Below are positions 46,701 to 57,688 of a DNA stretch of 64,000 nt, one piece after another. Both the position numbers and the translations under genes were made by a program. Source of the stretch: Helianthus annuus (lineage: Eukaryota; Streptophyta; Magnoliopsida; Asterales; Asteraceae); assembly GCF_002127325.2 (NCBI RefSeq), contig NC_035448.2, forward strand, positions 117,507,426-117,571,425. The letters are read 5' to 3'. Position 1 is the first letter of the stretch, and every line of letters starts with the position of its first letter. The notes below the pieces were generated by a model. That model was not told where the DNA came from. It saw only the letters and a list, made by a program, of their open reading frames with translations, and did not search any database.

Positions 46701-47426
46701 CTTCAACAGCTCAATAAACGAACTCCATTTTGGGGGTAGGGCGTCAGCAAACCTGTTCACCATGTCTTGTTGAGTAGCTGCCACCCCATAAGCACACATT
46801 TCACTAATCAAATGATAGAAACGTGTGGTCATATCATTCAGAGTCTCGTTTTCCAAAAACTGAAAAGATTCAAATTCTTTCTTCAACAAATCATGCCTAG
46901 ACTTTCGAGCAGCTGCATTGCCTTCTCCTCTAGCAACTAAGGCATCCCACAATGCTTTCGTGGTCTTGCAATATGAAAACTGATGGTAGATGTCTTTGTT
47001 GAGTGCTTGAGTAAGTATGGCATATGCCTTTTTCTCCAATTCATAAGCCTTCTTGTCATTTTCAAGCATATTGGCGTAACCTTCTGAAGTGGATGCTCTA
47101 CTTTCAAGACTTTCATTGAATGCATTGACAAAACACATCCAAAGGTCGGTGCTTTGTCCTTGAACATATGTGTGAAAGCGGCCTTTCCATGACGGAAAAT
47201 CGTTCATGTGGTTCAGCTTTGGTGGACGATTGTTACTGCCTGTTTCACTCTCACTAATCAGAAGATTCTGAAGACTTTGACTTTGATTGGATACCAAAGC
47301 CCATTGACACGAACTTATTGATTGTTGTTGTTTTGGAATGGCACTCGTCATATATTCAGCCATCGACATCTGTTTCAGATCTGGTTGTGGATCCGTACTC
47401 CAATCCCAAGGACTTGTGCAACTCAT
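43713..47426 (-). CDS. gag of R-G, intact, two zinc knuckles
   Basis: I choose the ATG at 47426 (MSCTSPWDWSTDP) because R-E and R-F share that start; an in-frame ATG three codons earlier (47435) would give 1,240 aa. Counting from that earlier Met: capsid/UBN2 domain about 80-270 (WKGRFHTYV, LEKKAYAILTQAL, FYHLISEM, ADALPPKW), Gln/Pro linker 300-370, an Asp/Glu-rich helix region, zinc knuckle 1 CFNCGEKGHFKREC (465-478), acidic Ser-rich region 560-600, predicted coiled coil 660-760, DHIID block about 780, second acidic region 855-875, zinc knuckle 2 CFKCGEIGHIIRNC (1102-1115), basic tail and AWVPILN end. It is two to three times longer than usual copia gag. It would form the particle and package RNA. 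Confidence 0.95.
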   Translation of the reverse strand: MSCTSPWDWSTDPQPDLKQMSMAEYMTSAIPKQQQSISSCQWALVSNQSQSLQNLLISESETGSNNRPPKLNHMNDFPSWKGRFHTYVQGQSTDLWMCFVNAFNESLESRASTSEGYANMLENDKKAYELEKKAYAILTQALNKDIYHQFSYCKTTKALWDALVARGEGNAAARKSRHDLLKKEFESFQFLENETLNDMTTRFYHLISEMCAYGVAATQQDMVNRFADALPPKWSSFIELLKHTKALDEINIYEFIQKLEHKNDEEIRKARRAPAPQNTEMYLPGFGPSASSVQQPKLQTAFVSNTSSFPFPQSTAAPPQPQFDPRSYIPVPTQPQPQPQQQQQQAHYTSNPQPQSQSHHTIRVDNSNLSHLSIEVAKEHMEIINTMVSAYCGLVAGQLGNINMTNEDYDQIDKEEMELMDIKWAFASAVRRAKDFMARTGRTSLEGKKNTKYGFDINAVTCFNCGEKGHFKRECTRPTKHGNHNPFRNQTNANAQQENRERRMVAVNNNQGQPGATNHNRALAVQADEGCDWSVQFGEGDQGSGTALYAKVIEQVHKEESSGSDDSSGYSGSSDEEGSVSGDNHSEPDVNEEGDDDIQELLNEADELQCQKSILIRKAAATSTEMEKLFSEDGAFSFQTAFMANGSASTSQVTSEPPAPSICKSCADMKLESEKLHSHNQNLVIELSKCQEANMALTRNEKEFKSVIETLKKNVSEVNKVVYHKQVSINEYINLVEETKKQLAIAQCKHDAIKQKLDSYSNSRFVLDHIIDVQQLKGNVKGVGYKACPPPLMDNYTKMPDEEEMPRYEPSVPLNFEEFSTGLGFKPENSENTSTEQQEASTSMKQSPPIIEDCESSDDESEVDVSEQDNSLNKMKGVVIPIENHILCDPDTPEASSVEKQVIDPVKVDKTSVSTVKSSNVLYTLVGDNKIYSDHVFPIKNVNKSLIDKVFEDNTNKFLGKTLPGIVVTQCDPIPKAEIRKQFGNQKSPTTRQPTASKGKQPQRAPKPKAKVETKGARYMKKGKDVKFVASKGTDKIETFENKSNTDFVQQVKILKRNSDNNYTQHTNGCDEKASTSGSTSSTSGSRSSSPKSVERRTCFKCGEIGHIIRNCPNAPKKKMVEKASPETVHPQRRSVSPKQDKRTVKEQETKQRRKNIKTVEKALKSEVKTVQKEPSVSQPVKPESSKTGRHRQTWLPKSGDNSGGAVVLENHQEIELTYRDAKGRPKTTKAWVPILN

Positions 47427-48232
47427 TGTGATCAAAAATTAACAAATAACCTACACACCACAAACTGTTAACAACAAACAGACAACAATTGAAAGATATA
47501 ATCTGATCGAAAGATCAAGACTTGTTCGAAGGATCAACAGTGATCGAAAGATTACTGTTGAGTTTCGAGCAAAGTCTTCGAAAGATTCTCAATGAAAGAT
47601 CCTTATCTTTCGACTGATTATCACGAAAGATTCACAGTTCGAAAGATCTATATCTTTCGAATACTGATCTCGAAAGATTCACAATGAAAGATCCTTATCT
47701 TTCGAGATGTATCCTTATCTTTCGGACAACAAACTTTCGAAAAGATTCCAACTACGAAGGATAACCCTTAGACTTCGAAAGACTACTCGAAGGATGCTAA
47801 TCTTTCGAGCTGTCTCCAATCGAAAGATGTCGAAGGATATCTTTCGATGTCGAAGGATACCTTTCGAATCCTCTGACACACCTGACACGAAAGGACAGGT
47901 TGGTGGAAAAGGTGATGTGTTGATGTACCAACTTTCGGCAGAAAGGATGGTTCTGCAACAACTTTTCACCAAACAATTGACTTTCAAAAATTTTTGCCAA
48001 AATAAGCAACCTTATCTTCAAGAACTGGTCACCGGAAACACACCGGAGATATGGCCGGAAAAATCAAAGTTTCACAAAAACGATTTTTATGTTACCCAAA
48101 CCGACCCCGAACACTCCCGATAGGTTTAGTATGCGTTTTTATGCAGAAAACTACCAAAAACGGGTGCTAAACCAAGTGTCCAAACACACCAAGAACTTGA
48201 ACAAACCGGTTTTAAACAAGGTAAAGAGCGAG
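47427..48232 (-). other. Untranslated leader of R-G with dense CTTTCGA motif array
   Basis: 47499-47872 holds more than 20 copies of CGAAAGAT, TCGAAGGAT, ATCTTTCGA or related words in both orientations. The remainder up to the primer site has no supported ORF. Leaders of R-F and R-I carry CGACGAAAC-type words at the same place. Confidence 0.8.
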
Positions 48233-48244
48233 GCTCTGATACCA
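48233..48244 (-). other. tRNA-Met primer-binding site of R-G
   Basis: On the minus strand TGGTATCAGAGC, the perfect plant copia site, two bases after the LTR end at 48247. Confidence 0.95.
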
Positions 48245-48246
48245 CT

Positions 48247-48876
48247 TGTAGGTCCCTTTTCTCGGAGGATCGAGAACAAACCTAAACCTTGTTATACTAA
48301 CCCACTAGCGAGTGCGGAATCCAAGCTAGCGGGCAAACCGGGATGATGCAAGAACAAACACAAGAACACACAAAGTTCACCGATTAACACCACTGTATTA
48401 ATACGTATGAAGGTTTACGGTTACAAGCACAAGGTTTACAATCTGTTTGCAAACTCTCTAAAGTGTGTGTGTGTGTGTGTTTTCCAGCAGAGTTTCTCTA
48501 ACTCTCCAAATGTGCATCTATCAAACACTAACACACTGCATGGGGTATTTATACCCATACATAACAGGTCTGTCCGAAGGATTCGACAGATGGTCCGAAG
48601 GATCATCTGTCGATGACAATGTGTCCGAAAGATCAGCATGGACATCGAAGGATCATCCTTCGATGCCTAATGGTCGAACCATGGTCGAACCATATCTTTC
48701 GAGCACCTCGAAGGATGATGCGTATCCTTCGAGGCTATCCTTCGATTCAGATAAACATCATGTTGTCCAAGTCAAACTAGGAGGATAGTTGACTTGGTCA
48801 ACTTACAGACTGATTTGGAAACATCGTTTACATACAGACCGAATACAGACAAAGTACAGACACAAGTGCACCAACA
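48247..48876 (-). repeat. R-G 5' LTR (630 bp)
   Basis: Same length and, as far as I can compare, same sequence as 37722-38351, including the (TG)n run and all U3 motif copies. The TATA box is at 48546-48553. Confidence 0.95.
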
Positions 48877-48881
48877 AAGAC
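48877..48881. repeat. Target site duplication of R-G (right), AAGAC
   Basis: AAGAC directly follows the LTR end CCAACA, matching 37717-37721. Confidence 0.95.
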
Positions 48882-49035
48882 GGCAGCTCACACTTCAGCA
48901 TTAGAACCGACTTTTGTTTTAAAATTTCAGGTTATCTATACGAGACCAAAGACTGCAAGTCTGCAACCAACACTAGTATTTTCTTTGAATCTTACTTCCT
49001 TTTCTGTATACTAACTCTTTTCCTTTTTAAATTTC
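48882..49035. other. Short unassigned segment between R-G and truncated R-H
   Basis: It was contiguous with 37716 before R-G inserted. Two TTTCAGGTT words look like intron acceptors, but no domain is readable. It may be the far part of the CACTA-like element or host DNA. Confidence 0.4.
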
Positions 49036-49764
49036 AGGTTTGCCTATATGATGTGAGATTCTCACTTATTTTGATTGAAAACAAGCCCTATGTGATAGAA
49101 TCACTTATTGATGAGGAACTTGATTTTCAGATGCATGAGGGCACAGGAGCAAGTCCATGAACAGGTCAGTACTTTCGCACAGCAAAGAGACGAACTTGAC
49201 TCCTGGATAAATGTGATATTTTATCACTTATTTTGAGGGACATGTGATTGTTTATCACTTATTGAGGTCGAATGCAATATGTACACGTATGTATTGTATC
49301 ATGGAAGATCTAGACTTGCGTCCCCGTTATTTTTCGGTAAAAGATACAACCATGATACCCAGATGATAAGCAGCATAAAGACCGAATATCTCAGAACCTC
49401 GGCAATCTCTCAAACGAAATTTCGGTACTAAGACCATATGCCAATGTGTGGTTCCCACCTGATCTTCAGTCGATTAAGATTTATATCACCCTGCACACTT
49501 TAAAATGATTGTGAGCCTACCGATACATCTTATATAGAGCTGCTTATCGCTTTTCATTTTAGGTTTAAAGAGGTTTAGACAGACCTCATATTCTGTTTTT
49601 CTCGCCAGGAAACTCATTTTTGTTTTTCTATTGTTTTTGTGTTTTTGAAATTTTTCAATGTTTTTGGATTTTCAAATTTGGATTTACTCCCCTTAAAATC
49701 AACAAACTATGATAAATTTAAAAGACACAAAGATATTTACAAAAATGATTTTCCAATGTTGGTT
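49036..49764 (-). other. Partial 3' noncoding region of R-H
   Basis: Matches R-G 39510-40249, with the four-hairpin array and conserved block, then stops abruptly at about 49036. Confidence 0.75.
49053..49258 (-). promoter_or_regulatory. Four-hairpin array, R-H copy
   Basis: Inverted repeats at 49053-49065, 49092-49104, 49213-49227 and 49244-49258, all with perfect GTGA/TCAC arms although the neighbouring pol has stops and frameshifts. Confidence 0.72.
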
Positions 49765-52700
49765 TTACTCTTGCTTGACCTTAATGCCGTTTACCAATAA
49801 TAAAAAGTCAAATCTTGATTTGTCAAATGCTTTGGTAAAAAGGTCGGCACGTTGGTCATCGGTGTGGACCATAACAACATCGATTAGCCTTTTATCAAAG
49901 CAATCACGTATGAAGTGATATTTGATTTCGATGTGTTTGGTCTTTGAATGCTGCACAGGATTTCTAGTGATCTGTAAGGCAGTAGAATTATCAACGTAAA
50001 TAGGAGTAGTTAGGAATTCAAAACCGTAGTCGCACAAATGTTGTTGGATCCACAGGACTTGGGAGCAACAACTTGAGGCAGCAATGTATTCAGCTTCGCA
50101 TGTTGATGTAGCGACACAAGTCTGCTTCTTGCACTGCCATGTGACTAGGCGATTTCCCAAAAACTGACATCCAGCCGTTGTGGATTTGCCGTCGATTTTG
50201 CATCCGCCAAAATCAGAATAACTGAAAGCGATCAAGTCAAAGTTATTATCCCTAGGGTACCATAGAACGGTGTCAGGGCAACCCTTCAAATAACGAAAAA
50301 TCCTTTTTACAGCTGCAAGATGGGAGGCCTTCGGGTTGACTTGATATCTGGAAAGCAGGCACGTTGGGTACATTATATCTGGTCTTGATGCTGTGAGGTA
50401 CATAAGAGATCCTATCATCGTGCGGTAGTAAGAGGGGCTAACAGCTTCACCCTTCAAGTCTGGAGTAATTCCGTGATTTTGCTGCAATGGGTTACCGATG
50501 GGCGTTGCATCAGACATCTGGAACCGGCTCAAGATGTCACCAACATATTTAGTCTGATGGATGAATATCCCAGACTCAGTTTGTTGCACTTATAGACCTA
50601 AAAAGAAAGTCATTTCCCCCATAGCACTCGTATCGAATTTATCCTGCATAATACGCTCGAAATTACTACACAAAACATCATTAGTAGACCCAAATATAAT
50701 ATCATCAACGTATACCTGTACCAGTAGAAGATCTCCATCTTGTTCTTTGATGAAAAGAGTACAATCGATAAGACCTCTGCGAAATCCATTCTCCAGCACA
50801 TAATTAGATAAGGTTGCATACCAAGCTCGTGGTGCTTGATGTAGACCATAGAGAGCTTTGTTCAGCAACCAAACCCGATCAGGGTGAATAGGATCTTCAA
50901 AACCTGGAGGCTATTCGACGTACACCTCTTCTTCAACCACACTATGTAAGAATGCACTTTTGACGTCTATCTGGTGAACCTTGAATCCTTTGAATGAGAC
51001 ATAAGCCAGAAAGATCTGAATTGCTTCCAGACGTGCAACTGTGCAACTGGTGCATACACTTCGTTGTAGTCGATCCCTTCTATCTGACGAAAACCTTGAA
51101 CGACTATCCTTGCTTTGTTCTGAATAACAACTCCACGGTCATCCTTTTTGCATTTGAACACCCAACGGGTATCAATCTTCTTGTAACCAGCAGGTTTCTC
51201 TACGAGCTTCCAGACACCAAGTTTCTGGAATTGTTGAAGTTCTTCCTGCATTGCTTCAACCCAAGAGTTATCTTTCAAAGCTTCTTTCCAAGTTCTTGGC
51301 TCTTCCTGTGAGACATAACACGCGAAAGACCAATCGTTTTGTTGACCAGATTCTCGAATAGCTGCATACAAGCCTGCATTGTTGTTGTTTCGCAACATGT
51401 TTCTTGTTTGAACGCCACTCTGTACATTTCTGATGATGTTTTGTTGTGGATGGGTATTATGAATCCTTGTTTCAGGATTATCTTGAACTGGAATATTTGT
51501 ACCCAGATTGTTGAGATTAAGATCAACAACCAAATCAATACCCGAAATTGAAGAAGAGGATGATGCAGTAGCTTCAACTATTCTAGGGGCGTCCACTGGA
51601 GGTGTACCCTCTGAAGTACCATGAACTGCTGTTGTTAGAGCTTCTTGATCTGCATCTAGAAATTCATCATCCTTTGAAGATTCGTTCAATTCGGTAGCAT
51701 CGTGAAAATCCTCATTGTCAAGAGCATTGTTGTTCACTGAAGATGATTCTTGATTGACAATAATTGGACGAACCAACGGTGAATCTGTTGCGTTGTCACT
51801 CTCGAAAAACATCCTTGCCGCAGCATTTTCTTCAACTGCTTCAACATGTATCGAATTGAAAAAATCATCATACTCAAACATCCAAGGCTGACCAGGACAT
51901 TTGACTAGCAATTTGCGCCTTTGTACTCTGACCACAGACCATTCCTCGACCCTTTTAGTCTCTAGATTCCAGACTCTTAAGTTCGGGGTGGCATACCTAA
52001 GAAAGTATCCCTCAATTGCTTTTGCCCCAAACTTTCCATTAGGATCGATTATAGTGCACGGAGCTCCAAATGGTTCAAGATAGGACAAATCTGGTTTCCG
52101 TTTGTTAAGAAGCTCAAAGCAGGTCTTGTTGTGCCTTTTGACTGTAAGGACTCGGTTCAACGTGTAACATGCAGAGGCCATAGCTTCAGTCCAGAAGGGA
52201 ATCGACAATTGTGACTCTACTAACATCGTCCTAGCAGTCTCGATCAATGTACGGTTTTTACGTTCAGCGACGCCATTCTGTTGAGGAGTGTAAGCCGCAC
52301 TAAATTCGTGAAGAATACCTTTTGAAGTGCAAAACTCCGCCATGGCATGATTTTTAAATTCAGTGCCATTGTCGCTGCGTATCCATCTAACCTTCAACTT
52401 ATACAAATTCTCAATCTGAATGATTAAGTTTTTTATAATACCGAAAGTTTCACTCTTATGTGCCATGAACGCCACCCAAGAAAATCTTGAATAATCATTA
52501 GTTATCACGAGGCAATATTGATCATTCCGGATGCTTTTATGCTTGATAGGACCGAACAAATCCATGTGCAAACGTTCGAGCGGAACGACCACCGTGTTGA
52601 TCTTCTTAGTCGGGTGTCGCTTCTTCGTTTCTTTTCCTTTCTGGCACGAGACACAGACGTCTTGAAGATGGAAGTTTTTAAGAGGAACACCATTCACAAA

Positions 52701-53165
52701 TTCATTTGACACCAAATGATTCATTTTGCGTATGTGAATGTGACCCATTCGTCTGTGCCAAGAGATTGAGTCTTTTTCTGTGGCTTTGGAAACAAAATAG
52801 GTTGCTTGTGCAGATGTTGTAATAGCTTGGCTCATATCAATGACATACAAATCATTTATCCTTGGAGCAGATAAGAGAATCCATTCTTTTGGAATCTTGA
52901 AGCCGGGTTTCAGCACACAACATCCATTTGCATCAAAGTGTACTGAAAACTTCTTATCACAGATTTGTGAAACGCTAAGAAGATTGTGATCAAGTTGTTG
53001 TACAAAGTTGATCTTATCAAAGCTTACAACCCCGTTGGATATCATTCCTTCACCAGTAATAGATTTGACGTTGTAGAGAAGCTTCATGTCGCCTGTCATG
53101 TGTCTGGATGCCCCACTATCAACAATCCAATGACTACTGATAGTTCCTCCTGGAACACCCTGCAC
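49765..53165 (-). pseudogene. pol of R-H with stops and a frameshift
   Basis: The first 732 codons are open (53165-50967): protease [14 protein letters not shown]-pre-integrase HRRMGH, integrase [21 protein letters not shown], and the start of reverse transcriptase. About 15 residues after the protease motif are deleted relative to R-G (the [14 protein letters not shown] stretch). A frameshift near 51040 is followed by a TAG at 50913-50911 (QPPGF) and a TAA at 50592-50590 (GLQVQQ), both at Gln codons. The YVDD motif lies in 50868-50590 and RNase H in 50589-49765. The final residues match R-G exactly (NGIKVKQE). Not functional. Confidence 0.9.
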
Positions 53166-53179
53166 ATAAACTCACATGA

Positions 53180-56100
53180 TTAGTTGGAGATGGGGACCCA
53201 AGCCATTGTGGTCTTGGGTCTTCCATTTTCATCGACAACAATTACTTCCACTTTTCGATGGTTAGGAAATTATGATGGTCCCCCTGAATTTGTGGTTATT
53301 TTAGGTTTCCAGGTCTTTTGAGTTTTACCAGTTTGATTGTTTGAAAATTTAACTTTGTGATTGTTTGAAGTTTTTGAAAACTTTGAACTTTCTGGTTTAA
53401 CTGAAACAGATTGTTTTTGAACCACATCAGTTTTAATCGCTTTCTCAGACACCTTGACTTGTTGGCGTCTCTGTTTCTTTTCCCTTTTCTCTTACAAGGC
53501 GGGGATCTTGTTTTAAAGAAACAGATCGCTTTTGGTATTCGTTCACGGGGATCATCAACTTTGGCTTTTAACTTATGAAGATACGGACAATTTCGAATGA
53601 TATGCCCAATTTCACCACATTCAAAACATGATCTTCGTTCAACAAACCCCGAAGTAACATGTGATTGTCTTGTCGATGATGAACTTTGTGATCCCGAGGT
53701 ACTAGGTTTTGAACTGTTTGGTTCATTTCTCTTCAACACTTTTGCTTGTTTAACAAAATCTAAGTTAGATTTGTTTTCAAATGTTTCAATTTTGTACGTT
53801 CGCTTTGATTTCACAAAATTCATCTTCTTGTCCTTTTTCTGATTCTGTTTCTTTTGACCTTGAGTCGTTGATTTACCTTTTGGTTTGGTATGATTTTGCC
53901 GCTTCTTCATTGTCGGTAACTTCTGATTGCCATATTGTTTTCGAACTTCAGCTTTTGGGATAGGAGGGCACTGTGTTACCACAACTTGTGATCCTGTCTT
54001 TCCCAAGAACTTACTTGTCGAATTTTCAAAAACTTTACTGATTAAAGATTGATTTACATTCTTAATTGGAAAATCTTTATGAGAATAAATTTTATCATCA
54101 CCAACTAGAGTGTACAACAAATTCACACTCTTAGATTCTTTTGCAGACGTGGACTCGGTCGGAACAGTCTTAGCAGGTTTTGCGGGAGGATCACATAGAA
54201 TATGATTCTCAAGAGATATATCCTCTTCTTTGATTACCGCATCAGACTTTGCTGAGTCAGTATCATCGGATTCATCATCAGAAGAATCAGCATCCTCAAT
54301 CACAACTGGAGGATCCTGATTCGGTTCAGCAGAAGACACACAAGTATCTGCTAACACATCCGAATCTGATGATACTTCCTTCTTGTATCCAAGTCCTGTC
54401 GCAAATTCCTCAATGTCCAAACAAACAGATGGTTCAAAGTAAGTTTGATCCTCTTCATTAGGCATGGCATCATAATTGTGTCTAACAGGTGGTGGACATT
54501 TCTTATATCCAATGCACGTGACATCCTTTTTCTCTTTCTGAACATCAATGATGTGATCCAACACATAACTAGAGCTTAAATAACTGTCTAACTTGAGCTG
54601 GATCGCCTCACTTTTAGTTTTAACACAAGCCATCTCTTTTTGCATTATCTCAAGGCGATTGATATACAAATTTATGTCAGTTTGCTTTCTTGAAACCATT
54701 TTTGTCAGCTCAGTTTTATCTTTCTTTAATTTTTCAATCACTGATTTAAATTCCTTTTCATGGTTTTCATAAAACATGTTGGCTTCTGTGCACTTAGAAA
54801 GATCTACTGTCAACTTTTGGTTGTGGATGAATGTCAAATCATACTTGTTTTGCAAATCCTCATGTTTGCTTTGCAAGTCACACCACTTAGCATTCAACAA
54901 AACATGTTTGTCTTGCAAGTCAAACAAATTAGCTTTTAAATCATCATGTTTGCCTTGCAACTCAGACATATTTGCCTCCAAATCATCACATTTAATAATT
55001 AATCTAGCACAATTATCACAATCAACAACAGTAGGTTCATCGACACATACCTGACTTGATGAACTGTCAACATTAGCCATAAAGGCTGAATGGAGAGAAG
55101 AAGAAGAATAAGCAGCTTGATCCACCAATATAGATCTCCTTTGATTTCTTGCTGCAGCTTCTTCCAATAGTTTATCAACCTCCCTCTGAATCGACTGACA
55201 CACTTGACGTGTCATCCAAATGATCATCGCCTGAACTCGAGGATTCTTCATCTGAGCTTCTACTGTAACCGGAACTGTCTTCATCTTCAGAAGATTCATC
55301 ACCATTGGTGGAAGATTCTCCACCACTGGCGTGTTTAAGATCCTTGACAACCTCAGCAAAACAAGCTGTTCCATCAGGAGTATCATTTCCCAACTGTATT
55401 GACCAATCACAACCTTCATCTACTTGAACCACAAGAGCCTGGTTGGCATTTGATGGTCCCGCTTGACTTGGGTTGTTGACAGGTATCAACGTACGCTCGT
55501 TATTCCTATTCTGATTCTGTTGGTTGCCTTGATTCCTGAACGGATTCTGATTCCCATGCTGAGCAGGCTTTGTACATTCTCTTTTGAAGTGACCCCGTTC
55601 ACCACAGTTGAAGCACTTGACAGCCTGTTTATCGAACCCATACTTGGTGTCTTTCTTGCTTTCCAAGCTGGTTTTGCCAGTTCTTTCCATAAAATCCTTT
55701 GCTCGCCTTACAGCACTTGCAAAAGCCCATTTGATGTCCATCAAATCCATCTCCTCTTTATCAATCTGCTGATAATCTTCTTGTGTCAGATTAATGTTTC
55801 CAATCTGACCTTCCACTAATCCACAATAAGCGCTCACCAAGGTGTTCAGTAGCTGCATATGTTCCTTTGCTACTTCAACAGTTACTTTCGAGAAGCTTGA
55901 AGCGTCAAGCCGTACTGTATTTGGCTTAGATGGCTGACCAGCAGATGATGTGCTCCCATAACAAGCTTGTTGTTGAACAGGAAGTGGATTCCCGTATAAG
56001 TCAGTTGCTACGGTAGAGGGCCGAAAGGCTTGCTGTTGTGGAGCTGACGGTAGGATTTCCATACAAGTCTGTTGTTGGAGCTGGCTTTACAGGAACCTGT

Positions 56101-57046
56101 ATCGGATTGCCATATAAGTCAGCGCTAGTAACAAACGCTGTTTGGATTGGAACATGTGAAACGGGTCTTGCAGAAGAACTGCTGGAAGTTCCATAATACA
56201 TATCAGGATTCTGTGGCACTGGAACCCTTTTCGCCTTTAGGGTTTCTTCCTTATCTTTGTTTTCCAAGAGCTGCACGAAGTCATTGATGTTTGTTGTATC
56301 GAACACTCCATTGTATTTCAGGATTTCCAAGAAACTATTCCATTGAGGTGGCAATGCATCTACAAACTTTGTGACTACCTCAGCTGGAGTTGTCACTACC
56401 CCATAGTTACCCAATTCAGTAAGCAAGTGATAAAACCGACTAGTTAAATCTCCCAAGGATTCCTTTTCCATGCACGTGAAGCCATCAAACTCTTTCTTGA
56501 GTAAGTCGTGTCGCAATTGGTGAGTTGCTTCATTTCCTACACCTCTCATTTTCAACGCATCCCATAATCGCTTTGTCGTTTTGAAGCTGACAAATTGATG
56601 ATAGATATCTTTGCTCAATGCTTGAGTTAGAATACTGTATGCCTTCTTTTCTAAATCATATGCCTTTTTCTGATCTTCCGAAAGATTGGCAAACGTGGCG
56701 GCGGTTGAAGCGGCAACCTCGAGAGTTTGATCGAAATCTGTGGTAAAACGTAACCACAATTCTGTGTTTTGCCCAAGAACATATGTATGGAATCTATCAA
56801 CCCATCCCGGATATTCGTTTATGTGCATCAATTTTGGTGGGCGATTAGACTTCCGGTTTCGCTCTCGCTTAAGAGAATGCTTTGAATACTTGGAGTTTGA
56901 TTTGATACGAATGCCCATTGACCGGTCGAAATAAGATTAGCTTGTGAAGATACCGGTGCGGGAGACTCGGCCCACGAAGGTGACAAACCCGTGCTTCGGT
57001 ACTTACTTTCTGCCGTAGACGGATTACCCCACCAATCCAGGTTCAT
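53180..57046 (-). pseudogene. gag of R-H, frameshifted
   Basis: Starts MNLDWWGNPSTAESKYRSTG at 57046. A frameshift near 56835 moves to the capsid domain (56830-56250: LEKKAYSILTQALSKDIYHQ, ADALPPQW-like VDALPPQW). Another, near 56050, precedes the YGNP linker and zinc knuckle 1 (CFNCGERGHFKREC, about 55615-55574). After acidic and coiled-coil regions comes zinc knuckle 2 (CFECGEIGHIIRNC, about 53630-53589), then a further frameshift near 53500 and a TAA at 53182-53180. It lacks an open frame of useful length. Close relative of the R-I gag. Confidence 0.88.
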
Positions 57047-57688
57047 TTTGAATAGTTAAAGCTGATTATCTGACAAAATCACTTGAAACAGGCAGTTAAA
57101 ATACTTTTACAACTCCTCTGTTAAAAATTGACAACACTCACGACGAAACACGTTTCACGAAACAGACTTTGATTTGTCTACGAAACAGAATTGTTTAAGT
57201 GTGAATGACGAAACTGATTTACTGATCGACGAAACCGAGTGTTCGGCAAAACAGGTTTGAGAAGTGATATGTCGACGAAAGAGGCCCAATACTATTGTGA
57301 CGAAACAACTTTTTCTTTTCGTGCTTCTAATTGACGAAATGGGCCCAAATCCAAATTAAGGCCCAATGTATGAAGAAACACCCTTCCTTTTGGGCTTTGA
57401 CCGACAAAACAGAAAAAGAATCTATATCGACGAAAGTGAAGTCGACGAAACAAGACTTGTGTTTCGTCAATAATGTTTTTGGTGAAAAGGCTTTTGTTTC
57501 GTCTGATATCTGTTTCGTCGAAAAAGTAACAGAGAGGGTTGGTTAAAAGTTGGTGAAATTTTTCGGCTTGACCTTATCCTATCTGACACTTGACACAACT
57601 TTTCAAACCATCACCATTCTCAATTTACCAACCAAAGTAAGGTGTATCAATATTTTAATCCAAACACAATTTTCAAAACACTAACAAC
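57047..57688 (-). other. Partial leader of R-H, interrupted by R-I
   Basis: Contains a CGACGAAAC/TTTCGTC cluster (57139-57522) like other leaders, and no primer site. It ends where the R-I LTR starts (57689). Confidence 0.75.

Larger units (their letters stand above)
37722..48876 (-). mobile_element. R-G: complete, apparently intact SIRE-like element (11.2 kb)
   Basis: Two 630 bp LTRs (37722-38351, 48247-48876) show no difference in my comparison. AAGAC is duplicated at 37717-37721 and 48877-48881. Primer site, leader, long uninterrupted gag, uninterrupted pol, 3' noncoding region and purine tract are all present. It is by far the youngest element in the window and lies inside older DNA that separates the CACTA-like element from R-H. 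It lacks the additional ORF of R-F. Confidence 0.97.
49036..57688 (-). mobile_element. R-H: decayed SIRE-like element, minus strand, both LTRs missing from view
   Basis: Gag, pol and part of the 3' noncoding region are present in normal order. The 3' side is cut at about 49036 inside the hairpin region, losing about 1.1 kb plus the LTR. The 5' leader is interrupted at 57688 by R-I, so its 5' LTR would lie beyond the window. It belongs to the R-I subfamily (gag starting MN-x-x-WWG). Confidence 0.88.

Noticed and set aside
48407..48788. Overlapping ORFs identical at 37882-38263 and 48407-48788
   Set aside because: They lie in the two LTRs of R-G, antisense to it; identity reflects the LTR duplication and not coding constraint.
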